Origin: Arthrobacter beigongshangensis
GTDB taxonomy: Bacteria; Bacillota; Bacilli; Bacillales_A; Planococcaceae
DNA: 64,000 nt
Assembly: GCF_016820585.1 (NCBI RefSeq)
Contig: NZ_JADHDX010000002.1
Coordinates: 325,818-389,817, forward strand
Direction: 5' to 3'
In this document: one piece after another, positions 9,324 through 17,681 of the stretch
Layout of the letters: each line of letters opens with the position of its first letter
Position numbering within the stretch: position 1 is the first letter of the stretch
Notes under the pieces: model-generated
What the model was told of the DNA's origin: nothing
The model's database searches: none
What the model saw: only the letters and a program-made list of their open reading frames with translations
Translations under genes and position numbers: made by a program

Positions 9324-9671
9324 TTATCTAATGGATTCAGTACAATTGCTACTTGGGATACGTGAAAGAGGAAGGTCGATTTTCTCGCCCGCAAAAAGCT
9401 GCTGGTTTTGAAGATGCGGATTGAGGGCATAAAAAGAATGTAATCTATCTAGAAAGCCTATATGTGGGTCAGGATAGAGTGCAAACAACGTCTCAATCGT
9501 ATCTCCAACGACTGTTGTTACTGGAATAGAAGTGGCTGTAAGTTGTTCCTCACAAGGTACAGGCTCTTCCTCACGAATGAAGGAAGAAAGTGAAATGGTC
9601 CCTTCTACGAGGTCCATTCGAATGACGTGAAAGGCTATGAATAATAGTAAGGCAAGTAGTAGAACTCTCAT
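9324..9671 (-). CDS. yqfZ: Small LysM-like membrane-anchored protein YqfZ
   Basis: Protein of 115 residues from the ATG at 9671, which follows a strong AAGGAGGGG site; a longer reading upstream lacks a ribosome site. An N-terminal hydrophobic segment (LLLALLLFIAFHV) is followed by an extracytoplasmic region. The C-terminal part (TTVVGDTIETLFALYP ... NPHLQNQQLFAGEKIDLPL) looks like a diverged LysM peptidoglycan-binding domain. Position next to ispG matches YqfZ of B. subtilis. The function is inferred only from the domain. Confidence 0.65.
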   Translation of the reverse strand: MRVLLLALLLFIAFHVIRMDLVEGTISLSSFIREEEPVPCEEQLTATSIPVTTVVGDTIETLFALYPDPHIGFLDRLHSFYALNPHLQNQQLFAGEKIDLPLSRIPSSNCTESIR

Positions 9672-9716
9672 GGTAATCCCCTCCTTCGTCACTATATGCA
9701 CTAGAAAGGGAAGTAT

Positions 9717-10220
9717 TCATTTTGCTAGCTTCGGGTAATGCTTCGCCGCGCTGGCAACATAGCCTACATGGATGAGCGAAGTGATAAACATGTTGTAATC
9801 GCTCATGAATGGAAAGAATTCCAGTGCAATGGTTGCGAGAATGGGAACTGTCACTGCGATAGCCGAAGTGTTCCACATAAAGCGATATTCTCCTCGTCTT
9901 TTCATCAGTCGCAGTAAAACGACACCGATATAGGCGAAAATACTAATACGTAGAAAAATATAAAGAGTGCTAATGACTAATTGTAGGATGAAAGCGATTG
10001 GATAGATAAGTCCGCCAACCAATTGACCTTGTTCTAGTAGCTCCGGGGATGCCTCGAACAATACAGTATCTCCTGCGATATAACGGACAAAAGAAATGAC
10101 TGTAAAGAGTGTTATGAATAAGAACACGTATTGGAATACCTTACCGATTTTTAGCAAACGGAATGCGGCTAGTTTTTTCGGTTCATATATAGATGCTTTA
10201 AAAATTTGATGGAATTTCAT
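9717..10220 (-). CDS. yqgB: DUF1189 membrane protein (YqgB-like)
   Basis: Protein of 167 residues from the ATG at 10220, which has GAGGAG nine bases upstream; earlier in-frame starts lack spacing for that site. Four hydrophobic segments are visible, with a short basic N terminus (KASIYEPKKLAAFR). The pattern fits the DUF1189 family, whose function is unknown. It is divergent from the Na/Pi cotransporter, and the shared 200-bp gap holds Pho-box-like repeats in the orientation facing this gene. Confidence 0.65.
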   Translation of the reverse strand: MKFHQIFKASIYEPKKLAAFRLLKIGKVFQYVFLFITLFTVISFVRYIAGDTVLFEASPELLEQGQLVGGLIYPIAFILQLVISTLYIFLRISIFAYIGVVLLRLMKRRGEYRFMWNTSAIAVTVPILATIALEFFPFMSDYNMFITSLIHVGYVASAAKHYPKLAK

Positions 10221-10304
10221 ATGTATCATCTCCTCTACTAGAAATAGTTTATCATTTTCTTTACAAAGAGTCGTCAAGTATAAATTTGGCGGTGCGATGT
10301 TATT

Positions 10305-10332
10305 TGTAAAGCGATTGTTAAGATAATGTAAA
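10305..10332 (-). promoter_or_regulatory. Candidate PhoP boxes (three 11-bp spaced repeats)
   Basis: Read on the minus strand, TTTACA, TTAACA and TTTACA lie exactly 11 bp apart (10327-10332, 10316-10321, 10305-10310). This matches the Bacillus PhoP consensus TT(A/T/C)ACA with 5-bp spacers. They lie in the gap between a membrane protein gene and a phosphate cotransporter gene, so phosphate control of either is plausible. Confidence 0.5.
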
Positions 10333-10348
10333 GATTGAGTCGTTTCTA

Positions 10349-10378
10349 TTTACAATTCGTTGATGTTATCGACATAAT
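10349..10378 (+). promoter_or_regulatory. Candidate sigma-A promoter of the Na/Pi cotransporter gene
   Basis: A TTTACA -35 (10349-10354) and a CATAAT -10 (10373-10378) are separated by 18 bp. The start codon is about 44 bp further downstream, and the PhoP-like repeats lie just upstream of the -35. Confidence 0.45.
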
Positions 10379-10421
10379 AGGAAGCTATTATACATAAAGA
10401 ATGATGGAGGTTGACTGCGTA

Positions 10422-12053
10422 ATGGAGGTAAACTGGCAGGAAATGCTGTTCCAGTTTTTAGGCGGACTAGGGATATTCTTATTCGCAATAAAGTATATGG
10501 GAGATGGGCTTCAAAAGACAGCGGGCGATCGGCTTAGAAGCATTCTAGATCGCTTCACGACAAACCCATTTATGGGCGTGCTCGTCGGGATTATCGTTAC
10601 AGTACTTATTCAATCGAGTTCTGGAACGACTGTTATTACTGTGGGACTTGTTAGTGCAGGCTTTATGACACTGCGCCAAGCGATTGGTGTTATTATGGGT
10701 GCTAATATTGGGACAACCATCACAGCATTTATCATTGGGCTTGATGTCGGGGCATATGCACTTCCAATCATGGCAGTTGGGGCATTCCTTATTTTCTTCA
10801 TCAAAAAAAGTCGAGTTAAAAATATTGGAGAAGTCATTTTTGGATTTGGTGGACTGTTCCTCGGGCTCGAATTGATGAGTGGAGGCATGAAACCATTACG
10901 GGAACTAGAAACCTTTACAGATATGATGGTTTCGATGAGTGACCAACCGATGCTTGGTGTAGTTGTCGGAACAGTCTTTACACTGATTGTCCAAAGTTCT
11001 AGCGCCACTGTTGGGATATTACAAGGTTTGTACGCTGAAAATCTTGTCAATTTGGACGGTGCGTTGCCGATTCTTTTCGGAGATAATATCGGGACGACGA
11101 TTACAGCGGTGCTGGCGTCCATTGGTGCTTCGGTTGCAGCAAAACGAGCGGCGGCAACGCATGTTCTCTTCAATGTTGTGGGGACAGTTATATTCTTGCT
11201 GCTACTTGTACCGTTCACTGCCTATGTTGAATGGTTGTCAGGAGTTCTAGCGCTTGAAAATAAAATGCAAATTGCCTTTGCACACGGTTCCTTTAACATA
11301 GCCAATACAATTATCCAGTTTCCACTAATCGGAGCATGGGCCTGGTTAGTGACCAAAGTGATTCCGGGTGAAGACGTGACAATTGAATATAAGCCAAAGC
11401 ATTTAGATCCGCATTTCATTGATCAGTCACCAGCCGTTGCAATTGGCCAAGCAAAAGAAGAAATTGTTCGCATGGGTGAGTTCAGTGTACAAGGGATGCA
11501 GGAGTCATTTGAATACTTGAAGACAGGCAATAAAAAACATGCTGAAAGAGCAAGTCAGATTGAAGATGCCATCAATAATCTAGATCGAAAAATCACGGAT
11601 TATTTGATTGGAATTTCTTCTGCAAGTCTTTCACCGATTGAATCTGCACGTCATGTGATGCTCATGGACTCGGTACGAGATATTGAACGAATCGGAGATC
11701 ATTTCGAAAACATTCTCGAGCTCATCGATTTCCGCGATATTAACCGTGTGAAATTAACGGAAGATGCAATGGAAGAGCTAACAGAGATGTTCACCTTGAC
11801 GATTGAAACGGTTCAAAAAGCAGTAGATTCTCTCAATCTGAATGATATGGGATTAGCGAGAACTGTTGCTGAACAAGAAGACTTAATTGATAAAATGGAA
11901 CGTAAATTTAGAAAAACGCATATTTTACGACTTACTGAAGGTCGTTGCAGCGTGCAATCAGGTATGGTCTTTGTCGATATCATCTCGAACTTAGAGCGTA
12001 TAGGTGACCATGCAGTAAATATCGCTGAAGCGATTTTAGGAAATAGAGGATAA
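10422..12053 (+). CDS. Na/Pi cotransporter family protein with PhoU-like tail
   Basis: Membrane protein of 543 residues from the ATG at 10422, spaced 11 bases from GGAGG. The N-terminal 310 residues hold two inverted transport repeats, each with the QSSS signature of Na/Pi cotransporters (LIQSSSGTT and IVQSSSATV) and a GANIGTT or GDNIGTT partner motif. Residues from about 340 onward form two PhoU-like helical bundles (DSVRDIERIGDHFENI and NLERIGDHAVNIAEAI). It likely imports phosphate with sodium, with the PhoU part sensing or limiting flux. The Pho boxes upstream fit this role. Confidence 0.88.
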   Translation: MEVNWQEMLFQFLGGLGIFLFAIKYMGDGLQKTAGDRLRSILDRFTTNPFMGVLVGIIVTVLIQSSSGTTVITVGLVSAGFMTLRQAIGVIMGANIGTTITAFIIGLDVGAYALPIMAVGAFLIFFIKKSRVKNIGEVIFGFGGLFLGLELMSGGMKPLRELETFTDMMVSMSDQPMLGVVVGTVFTLIVQSSSATVGILQGLYAENLVNLDGALPILFGDNIGTTITAVLASIGASVAAKRAAATHVLFNVVGTVIFLLLLVPFTAYVEWLSGVLALENKMQIAFAHGSFNIANTIIQFPLIGAWAWLVTKVIPGEDVTIEYKPKHLDPHFIDQSPAVAIGQAKEEIVRMGEFSVQGMQESFEYLKTGNKKHAERASQIEDAINNLDRKITDYLIGISSASLSPIESARHVMLMDSVRDIERIGDHFENILELIDFRDINRVKLTEDAMEELTEMFTLTIETVQKAVDSLNLNDMGLARTVAEQEDLIDKMERKFRKTHILRLTEGRCSVQSGMVFVDIISNLERIGDHAVNIAEAILGNRG

Positions 12054-12065
12054 GGAGTTGAGTTG

Positions 12066-12548
12066 ATGGAAATGATAGGCTGGATTGCTGCAATCGTTTT
12101 GTTCATCATTGCTTTTGCCGGACTTGTGTATCCAATCATTCCATCGGCTCTGTTTTTAGTAGGCGGTTTTCTCCTTTATGGTTGGATTCACACTTTCGAC
12201 GGGATGAATGTTTTCTTTTGGATTATCCAAGTATTATTCGTTGTTTTGTTATTTGGTGCGGATACCTTGTCCAATTTAGTCGGAGTAAAGAAATTTGGTG
12301 GCTCGAAGGCGGGCATGTGGGGCAGTACAATAGGTCTGCTGCTCGGTCCGTTCGTCATTCCTGTCGCGGGTATTTTAATCGGCCCCTTTTTGGGAGCTGT
12401 CATTGCAGAACTAATTGTTACGCGCTCCGATGTGAAACAATCATTCAAAACAGGTATCGGTTCGCTCGTTGGATTTTTAACGTCAGTCGTGACAAAAGGC
12501 TTTATCATGGTTGTGATGATTGTGATTTTTATCCTCTTTGTTCGGTGA
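12066..12548 (+). CDS. yqgC: DUF456 membrane protein YqgC
   Basis: Protein of 160 residues starting at the ATG at 12066 after AAGGAGTTGAGTTG. It is strongly hydrophobic, with about four membrane segments and glycine-rich stretches such as GLLLGPFVIPVAGILIGPF, typical of DUF456. The gap to the cotransporter gene is only 12 bp, so they are probably one transcript. In B. subtilis the equivalent gene also lies next to sodA. The function is unknown. Confidence 0.8.
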   Translation: MEMIGWIAAIVLFIIAFAGLVYPIIPSALFLVGGFLLYGWIHTFDGMNVFFWIIQVLFVVLLFGADTLSNLVGVKKFGGSKAGMWGSTIGLLLGPFVIPVAGILIGPFLGAVIAELIVTRSDVKQSFKTGIGSLVGFLTSVVTKGFIMVVMIVIFILFVR

Positions 12549-12644
12549 AAGTTCACAAATAGTACATTTTATTTGAACGCTTTTTACAATTTTGATAATG
12601 TTGAAGTGTAGGATAATTTTTTAATTCACTAGGAGGAATTGACA

Positions 12645-13247
12645 ATGGCTTACCAACTACCTGAACTACCTTACGCATACGATGCATTAGAACCACATTT
12701 TGACAAAGAAACGATGAATATTCACCACACAAAACACCATAACGCATACGTAACGAACTTGAATAACGCACTTGCAGGAAACGAAGAGCTTCTAAGCAAG
12801 TCAATTGAAGACCTAATCGCAAACCTTGATGCAGTTCCTGAAGCGGCACGTACGGCTGTCCGTAATAACGGTGGCGGCCACGCAAACCACTCACTATTCT
12901 GGGAACAACTTTCTGCTGATGGTGGTGGACAACCAACTGGCGCACTTGCTGAAGCAATTGATAAAAAATTCGGCAGCTTTGACGCATTCAAAGAAGAGTT
13001 CGCAAAAGCGGGCGCTACTCGTTTTGGATCAGGCTGGGCTTGGTTATCACTGAACAATGGAGAGCTAGAAGTTACTTCTACGCCAAACCAAGATTCACCA
13101 ATCATGGAAGGCAATACACCACTTCTAGGACTTGATGTTTGGGAGCACGCGTATTACTTACACTACCAAAACCGCCGTCCTGACTACATCGCTGCATTCT
13201 GGAACGTAGTAAACTGGGATGAAGTTGCAAAACGTTTCGGTAAATAA
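12645..13247 (+). CDS. sodA: Manganese superoxide dismutase
   Basis: Superoxide dismutase of 200 residues converting superoxide to hydrogen peroxide and oxygen in the cytoplasm. The start ATG at 12645 has AGGAGGA eight bases upstream. Metal ligands are present: His27 in MNIHHTKHH, His in [13 protein letters not shown], and Asp and His in [12 protein letters not shown]. The FGSGWAWL motif and the sequence type favour manganese over iron. It stands alone between yqgC and a strong terminator. Codon use looks biased to highly expressed codons. Confidence 0.97.
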   Translation: MAYQLPELPYAYDALEPHFDKETMNIHHTKHHNAYVTNLNNALAGNEELLSKSIEDLIANLDAVPEAARTAVRNNGGGHANHSLFWEQLSADGGGQPTGALAEAIDKKFGSFDAFKEEFAKAGATRFGSGWAWLSLNNGELEVTSTPNQDSPIMEGNTPLLGLDVWEHAYYLHYQNRRPDYIAAFWNVVNWDEVAKRFGK

Positions 13248-13273
13248 TGAATCAATACACGTAATAATGGAAC

Positions 13274-13318
13274 AAAGCACAGACCTTGAACGTCAAGGTC
13301 TGTGCTTTTTCTTTTTTT
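13274..13318 (+). terminator. Rho-independent terminator after sodA
   Basis: Perfect stem AAAGCACAGACCTTGA and its complement around a 3-base loop, followed by a long T-rich run (13306-13318). Confidence 0.9.
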
Positions 13319-13356
13319 GGTGTTATAATTCATGATTGAAGAAGGAGGGAGATAAT

Positions 13357-15510
13357 TTGAAAAAGCAGGTGCATAAAGCTGATCAAGCGAAAATACGCCA
13401 ACGAAAACATATTGCATTTCGTATGAACTTCCTATTCTTTTCAATTTTCGTTCTTTTTTCAATGCTTATTTTTCGATTAGGCTACTTACAAATTGTCAAA
13501 GGGGAAGATTATAGTCGTGAGCTTGAGAAGACAGAAGAGCATACTGTCAATACAAGCATACCTAGAGGTAGATTGTTTGATCGGTTAGGAACCGTCATGG
13601 TGGACAATGAACCCCAAAATGCCATTACGTACACAAAAACGACTTCGACAAGCTCTGCTGATATGCTGAAAGTTGCTCAAGAGCTTGCAGGCTTAATTGA
13701 GCAAGATACGAAAAGAGTCACGCTAGGTGATAAAAGAGACTTCTGGATTTTGAATAATCCAGAAGAAGCAGATGCGAAAGTATCAAAAGAAGAAGAGAAA
13801 GCGATTGCTGAAGATGGAACACCGTCACGCACGGAAGTCCAGCGTGCAGTGAATAGACTGACGCGAGAGCGTGTGACAGATAAGGAAATTAATTCTTTTA
13901 CAGAGGACGAGCTAGAAGTGCTTGCCATATACAGAGAAATGATGTCAGGATATGCGTACTCGCCACAAATCGTCAAAAGTGGTAATGTCACGGAAGAAGA
14001 GTTTGCGTCCGTTTCCGAACGGCTTGGTGAGCCTGAGCTATTGGGAGTTAACACGACAACGGATTGGGATCGGGTGAAAAAATCGACCAATGCGATTCTT
14101 GGTACAACATCAACCCCAATTGAAGGGATTCCGAATTCACGCAGGGACTATTTTTTGGCTAGAGATTATGCAAGAAATGACCGTGTTGGTAAAAGTTATT
14201 TTGAGCAATACTATGAGGAACTACTAAAAGGTCAAAAAACGATAATGAAAAATATTAAAGACCGTAGTGGACGAATTGTTGAAACGAAAACAATTAAAGA
14301 AGGAGAACCTGGCAAGGACCTTGTGCTAACAATTGATAGCGAGCTACAACTGGCAATCGAAGATATTGTATCCGAGAAATTATTGGAATTGAAAGCGGGT
14401 CCGAATGCACAGGAGTTGGACAGGGCGTTCTTTGTGATGATGAATCCGAATAACGGTGAAGTCCTGTCGCTTGTTGGCAAACAAGTAATCAAAAATAAGG
14501 ATACAGGGAAATTTGAAATACGGGATTATACGTATGGCACATTTACTTCTTCCTATGAAGCTGGATCGACAGTGAAGTTGGCGACTTTGCTCACTGGCTA
14601 TCAGGAAGGCGCTGCACGTATCGGAGAAGTGAAAATTGATGAACCGCTTAAAATCGGTGGAATTTATAAAAGATCACTTTTTAATCAATTTGGCAGGGTG
14701 CGGGTAAATGATATCGAAGCAATTGGGAAATCTTCAAACGTTTACATGTTCAGGATTGCGATCGCAATGGGAAAAGGAAATTATAGATTTGGAGAGGCAA
14801 TGAGAATCGATAAAACAGCTTTTGATAGATTCCGTCAATCGTTTTCTTCGTTTGGTCTAGGAACAAAGACGGGTATTGATTTACCAGGTGAGATAGCTGG
14901 GTATCCTGGAAAGGATACATTGACAGGCTTATTACTAGACTTTTCTATTGGACAGTACGATACGTATACACCCCTTCAGCTTGCGCAATATGTTTCGACG
15001 ATTGCCAATGGCGGATACCGTATTGCGCCTAAAGTATTAAAAGAAATACGTGAGCCTTCCGAAGATGGGGAAATTTTCGGGCCATTAATTCAGGAAACAG
15101 GGGTTACGATTTTAAATCGTATTGCGAATACAGATGCGGAGATTGAACAAGTGAAGCGCGGGATGCAATATGTATATGGTCCATCCGGGACGGCAAGAAA
15201 CATGTTTGCTGGCAAAGCGTATGACGGAGCAGGAAAAACAGGTACTGCGCAATCGTTTAGTAATGGCTATGAGACCATCAATCTATCTCATGTAGGTTAT
15301 GCTCCCTATGAAAATCCGGAAATTGCCTACGCTTGGGTCATTCCACATGTATCCACAAATCCAAGCAAACCCCAAATTGGTGCACAGAATGATGTCACTA
15401 AGCAAGCTGTGGATAAATATTTTGAGTTGAAAGCAAGCAGGGCAAAAGTAAATGAAACCACTGTTACGCAGCCAATTATAAAGGCAGTTGACAAAGAGGT
15501 TGAAAAATAA
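13357..15510 (+). CDS. pbpA: Class B penicillin-binding protein (PbpA/PBP2-like)
   Basis: Transpeptidase of 717 residues crosslinking peptidoglycan. The start is a TTG at 13357, eight bases after AAGGAGG. A basic N terminus leads into one membrane segment (about residues 22-42), then the PBP dimerisation domain (RGRLFDRLG) and the transpeptidase domain. The active-site motifs are complete: GSTVK (catalytic Ser-x-x-Lys), SSN and KTGTAQS. Position after sodA matches B. subtilis pbpA (elongation PBP2A). The acidic central part (KVSKEEEKAI...) is a typical family insertion. Confidence 0.93.
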   Translation: MKKQVHKADQAKIRQRKHIAFRMNFLFFSIFVLFSMLIFRLGYLQIVKGEDYSRELEKTEEHTVNTSIPRGRLFDRLGTVMVDNEPQNAITYTKTTSTSSADMLKVAQELAGLIEQDTKRVTLGDKRDFWILNNPEEADAKVSKEEEKAIAEDGTPSRTEVQRAVNRLTRERVTDKEINSFTEDELEVLAIYREMMSGYAYSPQIVKSGNVTEEEFASVSERLGEPELLGVNTTTDWDRVKKSTNAILGTTSTPIEGIPNSRRDYFLARDYARNDRVGKSYFEQYYEELLKGQKTIMKNIKDRSGRIVETKTIKEGEPGKDLVLTIDSELQLAIEDIVSEKLLELKAGPNAQELDRAFFVMMNPNNGEVLSLVGKQVIKNKDTGKFEIRDYTYGTFTSSYEAGSTVKLATLLTGYQEGAARIGEVKIDEPLKIGGIYKRSLFNQFGRVRVNDIEAIGKSSNVYMFRIAIAMGKGNYRFGEAMRIDKTAFDRFRQSFSSFGLGTKTGIDLPGEIAGYPGKDTLTGLLLDFSIGQYDTYTPLQLAQYVSTIANGGYRIAPKVLKEIREPSEDGEIFGPLIQETGVTILNRIANTDAEIEQVKRGMQYVYGPSGTARNMFAGKAYDGAGKTGTAQSFSNGYETINLSHVGYAPYENPEIAYAWVIPHVSTNPSKPQIGAQNDVTKQAVDKYFELKASRAKVNETTVTQPIIKAVDKEVEK

Positions 15511-15545
15511 AAATAAGGAAGCCGCGTGGCTTCCTTATTTTTATT
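15511..15545. terminator. Bidirectional terminator after pbpA
   Basis: AATAAGGAAGCC and GGCTTCCTTATT form a 12-bp stem around a 4-base loop, with A- and T-runs on the two sides, between convergent genes. Confidence 0.85.
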
Positions 15546-15990
15546 TAGTAATTTTTTTTGCGATTGTTTGGAGATCCATTGAGGAATCTAGCTGATACTC
15601 ACCAATCTGAATCTTGCCGGCTAGTCCGTTATCTGAAAGATAATCATCGAATGCTTTGGCGTCCTGGATAATGCCTAAACTTTCGAGGGTAGCAGCAACG
15701 AGAGTAGAAGTTGAACCACTTTCAATGATTAGAATCTGTTCATTCAAATCCTCATCGCCTTCAACGACTTCAGGTTCAACTTTGTCATCAGTTTTCTCAG
15801 TGGAAGACTTCGTTTGGGCGATAGCTAGCTCTTCTTTCGTTTTAGCTAGCTCACTTTTCAACTTACTTATTTCTTCTTTGAATTGCAGTGCATCTGGATT
15901 AGCAGCTTCTTGATTATCCGGAGTGAAATATAAAATCCCGCCTGCTAAAATACAGCTAGCTCCGAGCGTACGCAGTATATCTCGCATCAT
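15541..15990 (-). CDS. Membrane-anchored protein with MltG/YceG-like LysM subdomain
   Basis: Protein of 149 residues with an N-terminal membrane segment (LGASCILAGGILYF), an acidic coiled coil (about 35-85) and a C-terminal domain (ESGSTSTLVAATLESLG ... LAGKIQIGEYQLDSSM). The last domain resembles the LysM-like subdomain of the endolytic transglycosylase MltG. The MltG catalytic domain is absent, so it should not cut glycan by itself; a wall-binding or sensing role is a guess. The start overlaps the preceding minus-strand gene, so the two form an operon. Confidence 0.6.
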   Translation of the reverse strand: MMRDILRTLGASCILAGGILYFTPDNQEAANPDALQFKEEISKLKSELAKTKEELAIAQTKSSTEKTDDKVEPEVVEGDEDLNEQILIIESGSTSTLVAATLESLGIIQDAKAFDDYLSDNGLAGKIQIGEYQLDSSMDLQTIAKKITK

Positions 15991-16361
15991 GTTGTCACAC
16001 CTTTCGAATGTAAAACAGTGATGACCTCCTCATTGGATAGGGAGGAGCGCTTGGCGATTTCATTGACGGAATAACCTTGCGAATGGAGTGATAGGATTTG
16101 ACTAATAATGATATTGTGAATGGGCTTTGCTTTTGGTTGTGCAGTCATTTTCCGTTTGTTTACGGAAGGCATTGGTTGTGCGTTAATCATTAACTCTTCT
16201 TCCACAATGCGAATTCTTTTTTTCAAACCGTTCGTTTCCTCATGAAGACTCATTGAAACTTTTTCCAATTCATCTGCGTATTTGTTAGAAAAATTTCCGA
16301 CGAAAAAGGAAGCAATGACGCTTATAAGTCCGATGATGAGTAGGATCATTGAAATGTCCAT
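15987..16361 (-). CDS. Membrane protein with C-terminal helix-turn-helix (DUF6115-like)
   Basis: Protein of 124 residues from the ATG at 16361, which follows AAAGGAG. One N-terminal membrane segment (ILLIIGLISVIASFFVG) is followed by a coiled coil (KVSMSLHEETNGLKKRIRIV) and a C-terminal helix-turn-helix-like segment (GYSVNEIAKRSSLSNEEVIT). The layout resembles DUF6115 proteins of Bacillales. The helix-turn-helix suggests DNA or protein binding at the membrane, which is inference. It overlaps the following MltG-like gene. Confidence 0.55.
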   Translation of the reverse strand: MDISMILLIIGLISVIASFFVGNFSNKYADELEKVSMSLHEETNGLKKRIRIVEEELMINAQPMPSVNKRKMTAQPKAKPIHNIIISQILSLHSQGYSVNEIAKRSSLSNEEVITVLHSKGVTT

Positions 16362-16465
16362 TTCTCCACTCCTTTGATGAATCAATTTGTTTTCATTTTA
16401 CCATAGACAAGTCATTTAGGAAATTTCAATCTTTTTACTAGACAAATCTAGGTTATGTGATACAC

Positions 16466-16495
16466 TTGATAAGTCGTATAAATCATGCTCATAAT
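16466..16495 (+). promoter_or_regulatory. Candidate rpmG promoter
   Basis: TTGATA (16466-16471), an 18-bp spacer and CATAAT (16490-16495), ending 35 bp before the rpmG start. Confidence 0.45.
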
Positions 16496-16530
16496 AAATT
16501 TTATATTCCTGATGAGTGGGAGGGACAATA

Positions 16531-16680
16531 ATGCGCGTAAATATTACACTTGCTTGCACAGAATGCGGTGAGCGCAACTATATTTCAAAGAAAAACAAAC
16601 GTAACAATCCGGAACGTATTGAAATGAAAAAATACTGCTCACGTGAAAAGAAACAAACTTTGCACCGTGAAACGAAATAA
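16531..16680 (+). CDS. rpmG: 50S ribosomal protein L33
   Basis: A 49-residue ribosomal protein beginning [13 protein letters not shown] and ending TLHRETK, preceded by GGGAGGGAC. It shows three cysteines (CTEC and KYC) rather than the four of a full zinc ribbon, a form common in Bacillales L33 paralogues. It stands alone between a promoter and a terminator. The position before the cyclo-ligase gene matches the B. subtilis layout. Confidence 0.95.
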   Translation: MRVNITLACTECGERNYISKKNKRNNPERIEMKKYCSREKKQTLHRETK

Positions 16681-16689
16681 TTGCTCAGG

Positions 16690-16717
16690 CCAAAACCTTC
16701 ACCGGTTTTGGTTTTTT
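16690..16717 (+). terminator. Rho-independent terminator after rpmG
   Basis: CCAAAACC and GGTTTTGG around a 6-base loop, followed by six T. Confidence 0.85.
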
Positions 16718-16789
16718 CATTGCTACACTCAGGACAACAATGCAGGACCCTACATTTTTTTAGTTTTTAGAACCGAAAGGGGATTACCG

Positions 16790-17365
16790 ATGACTAAAAA
16801 AGTAATGAGGAACCAAGTGCTAGCGCTTATGAATAATATGAATCGTGATGAACATAAAGAATTATCGTTGGCCATTGTCAATCGTCTGATTCAAACAGCT
16901 GAATTTCATGATGCTGAGACAATTGGACTGACGCTCTCCCGATTTCCAGAAGTGGATACAAGACCACTTATTGAAGCGGCGTGGGAAGCAGGTAAAAGAG
17001 TTACGGTGCCCAAATGCATAAAAGAAACGCGTGATATGGATTTTCGTCTCATCACGTCATATACTCATCTAGAAACAGTTTATATGGATCTATTAGAACC
17101 GATCGTCGTTGAAACGGTCGCGGTTGAAAAGGATTCGATTGATTTACAAATTGTACCGGGAGTTGTATTTTCAAACGAAGGGTATCGAATTGGTTTTGGT
17201 GGCGGTTATTATGACCGCTATTTAGCTGATTATAATGGACATAGGCTATCTTTGGCATTTGACTGTCAAATTAATGGGCTAGTTCCCGTGAAAAGTCATG
17301 ACATACCCGTCCATAAAATAATTACAGTAACAGGAGAAATAGTTTGTCAGGAAAATGAGGTTTGA
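16790..17365 (+). CDS. yqgN: 5-formyltetrahydrofolate cyclo-ligase YqgN
   Basis: ATP-dependent enzyme of 191 residues converting 5-formyl-THF to 5,10-methenyl-THF and so recovering folate. The ATG at 16790 has AAAGGGG eight bases upstream; the open frame before it overlaps rpmG and its terminator. The family signature GVVFSNEGYRIGFGGGYYDRYLA region is intact near residues 122-144 (substrate loop GFGGGYYDR). The next gene starts three bases after the stop. It works in the same folate cycle as FolD and the glycine cleavage system in this window. Confidence 0.93.
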   Translation: MTKKVMRNQVLALMNNMNRDEHKELSLAIVNRLIQTAEFHDAETIGLTLSRFPEVDTRPLIEAAWEAGKRVTVPKCIKETRDMDFRLITSYTHLETVYMDLLEPIVVETVAVEKDSIDLQIVPGVVFSNEGYRIGFGGGYYDRYLADYNGHRLSLAFDCQINGLVPVKSHDIPVHKIITVTGEIVCQENEV

Positions 17366-17367
17366 AC

Positions 17368-17562
17368 ATGAAAGATTATTTTGGCGTCCTTCAATTGTTG
17401 AAACGTTACGGAATATATATTTACACCGGTAATCGAAGTGACGATATTGAAATGGTACTATCAGAAGTGAAGGATTTGTATGATAACGGGCTTCTCATGC
17501 AGGAGGATTATTTACAAGCAATACTTATTCTGCGTAACGAGTCAGCTGGACTATGCGAATAG
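17368..17562 (+). CDS. yqgQ: DUF910 family protein YqgQ
   Basis: Small soluble protein of 64 residues starting at the ATG at 17368 just after the yqgN stop. The sequence MKDYFGVLQLLKRYGIYIYTG and the position after yqgN are characteristic of YqgQ (DUF910), a small helical protein of unknown function. A weak TGAGG ribosome site overlaps the end of yqgN, so translation is likely coupled. Confidence 0.88.
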   Translation: MKDYFGVLQLLKRYGIYIYTGNRSDDIEMVLSEVKDLYDNGLLMQEDYLQAILILRNESAGLCE

Positions 17563-17681
17563 TCCTACATTTATAGTTCTTTTTAACTTTTCTACTGCCA
17601 TAATGAAACTTTTTGTCAATCATACCGTCTATTATATAGTGCAGTTTAAAGCAGTAATTATTTTTGAAAGGGAGAGATGGA

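Noticed and set aside
10610..11218. A 202-codon open frame on the minus strand
   Set aside because: It lies wholly inside the Na/Pi cotransporter gene, has no family pattern and no ribosome site; it is a shadow of a strongly coding region.
12182..12562. Second long forward frame over yqgC
   Set aside because: Its translation is rich in Cys, Arg and His with no membrane pattern, while the other frame gives a clean DUF456 protein.
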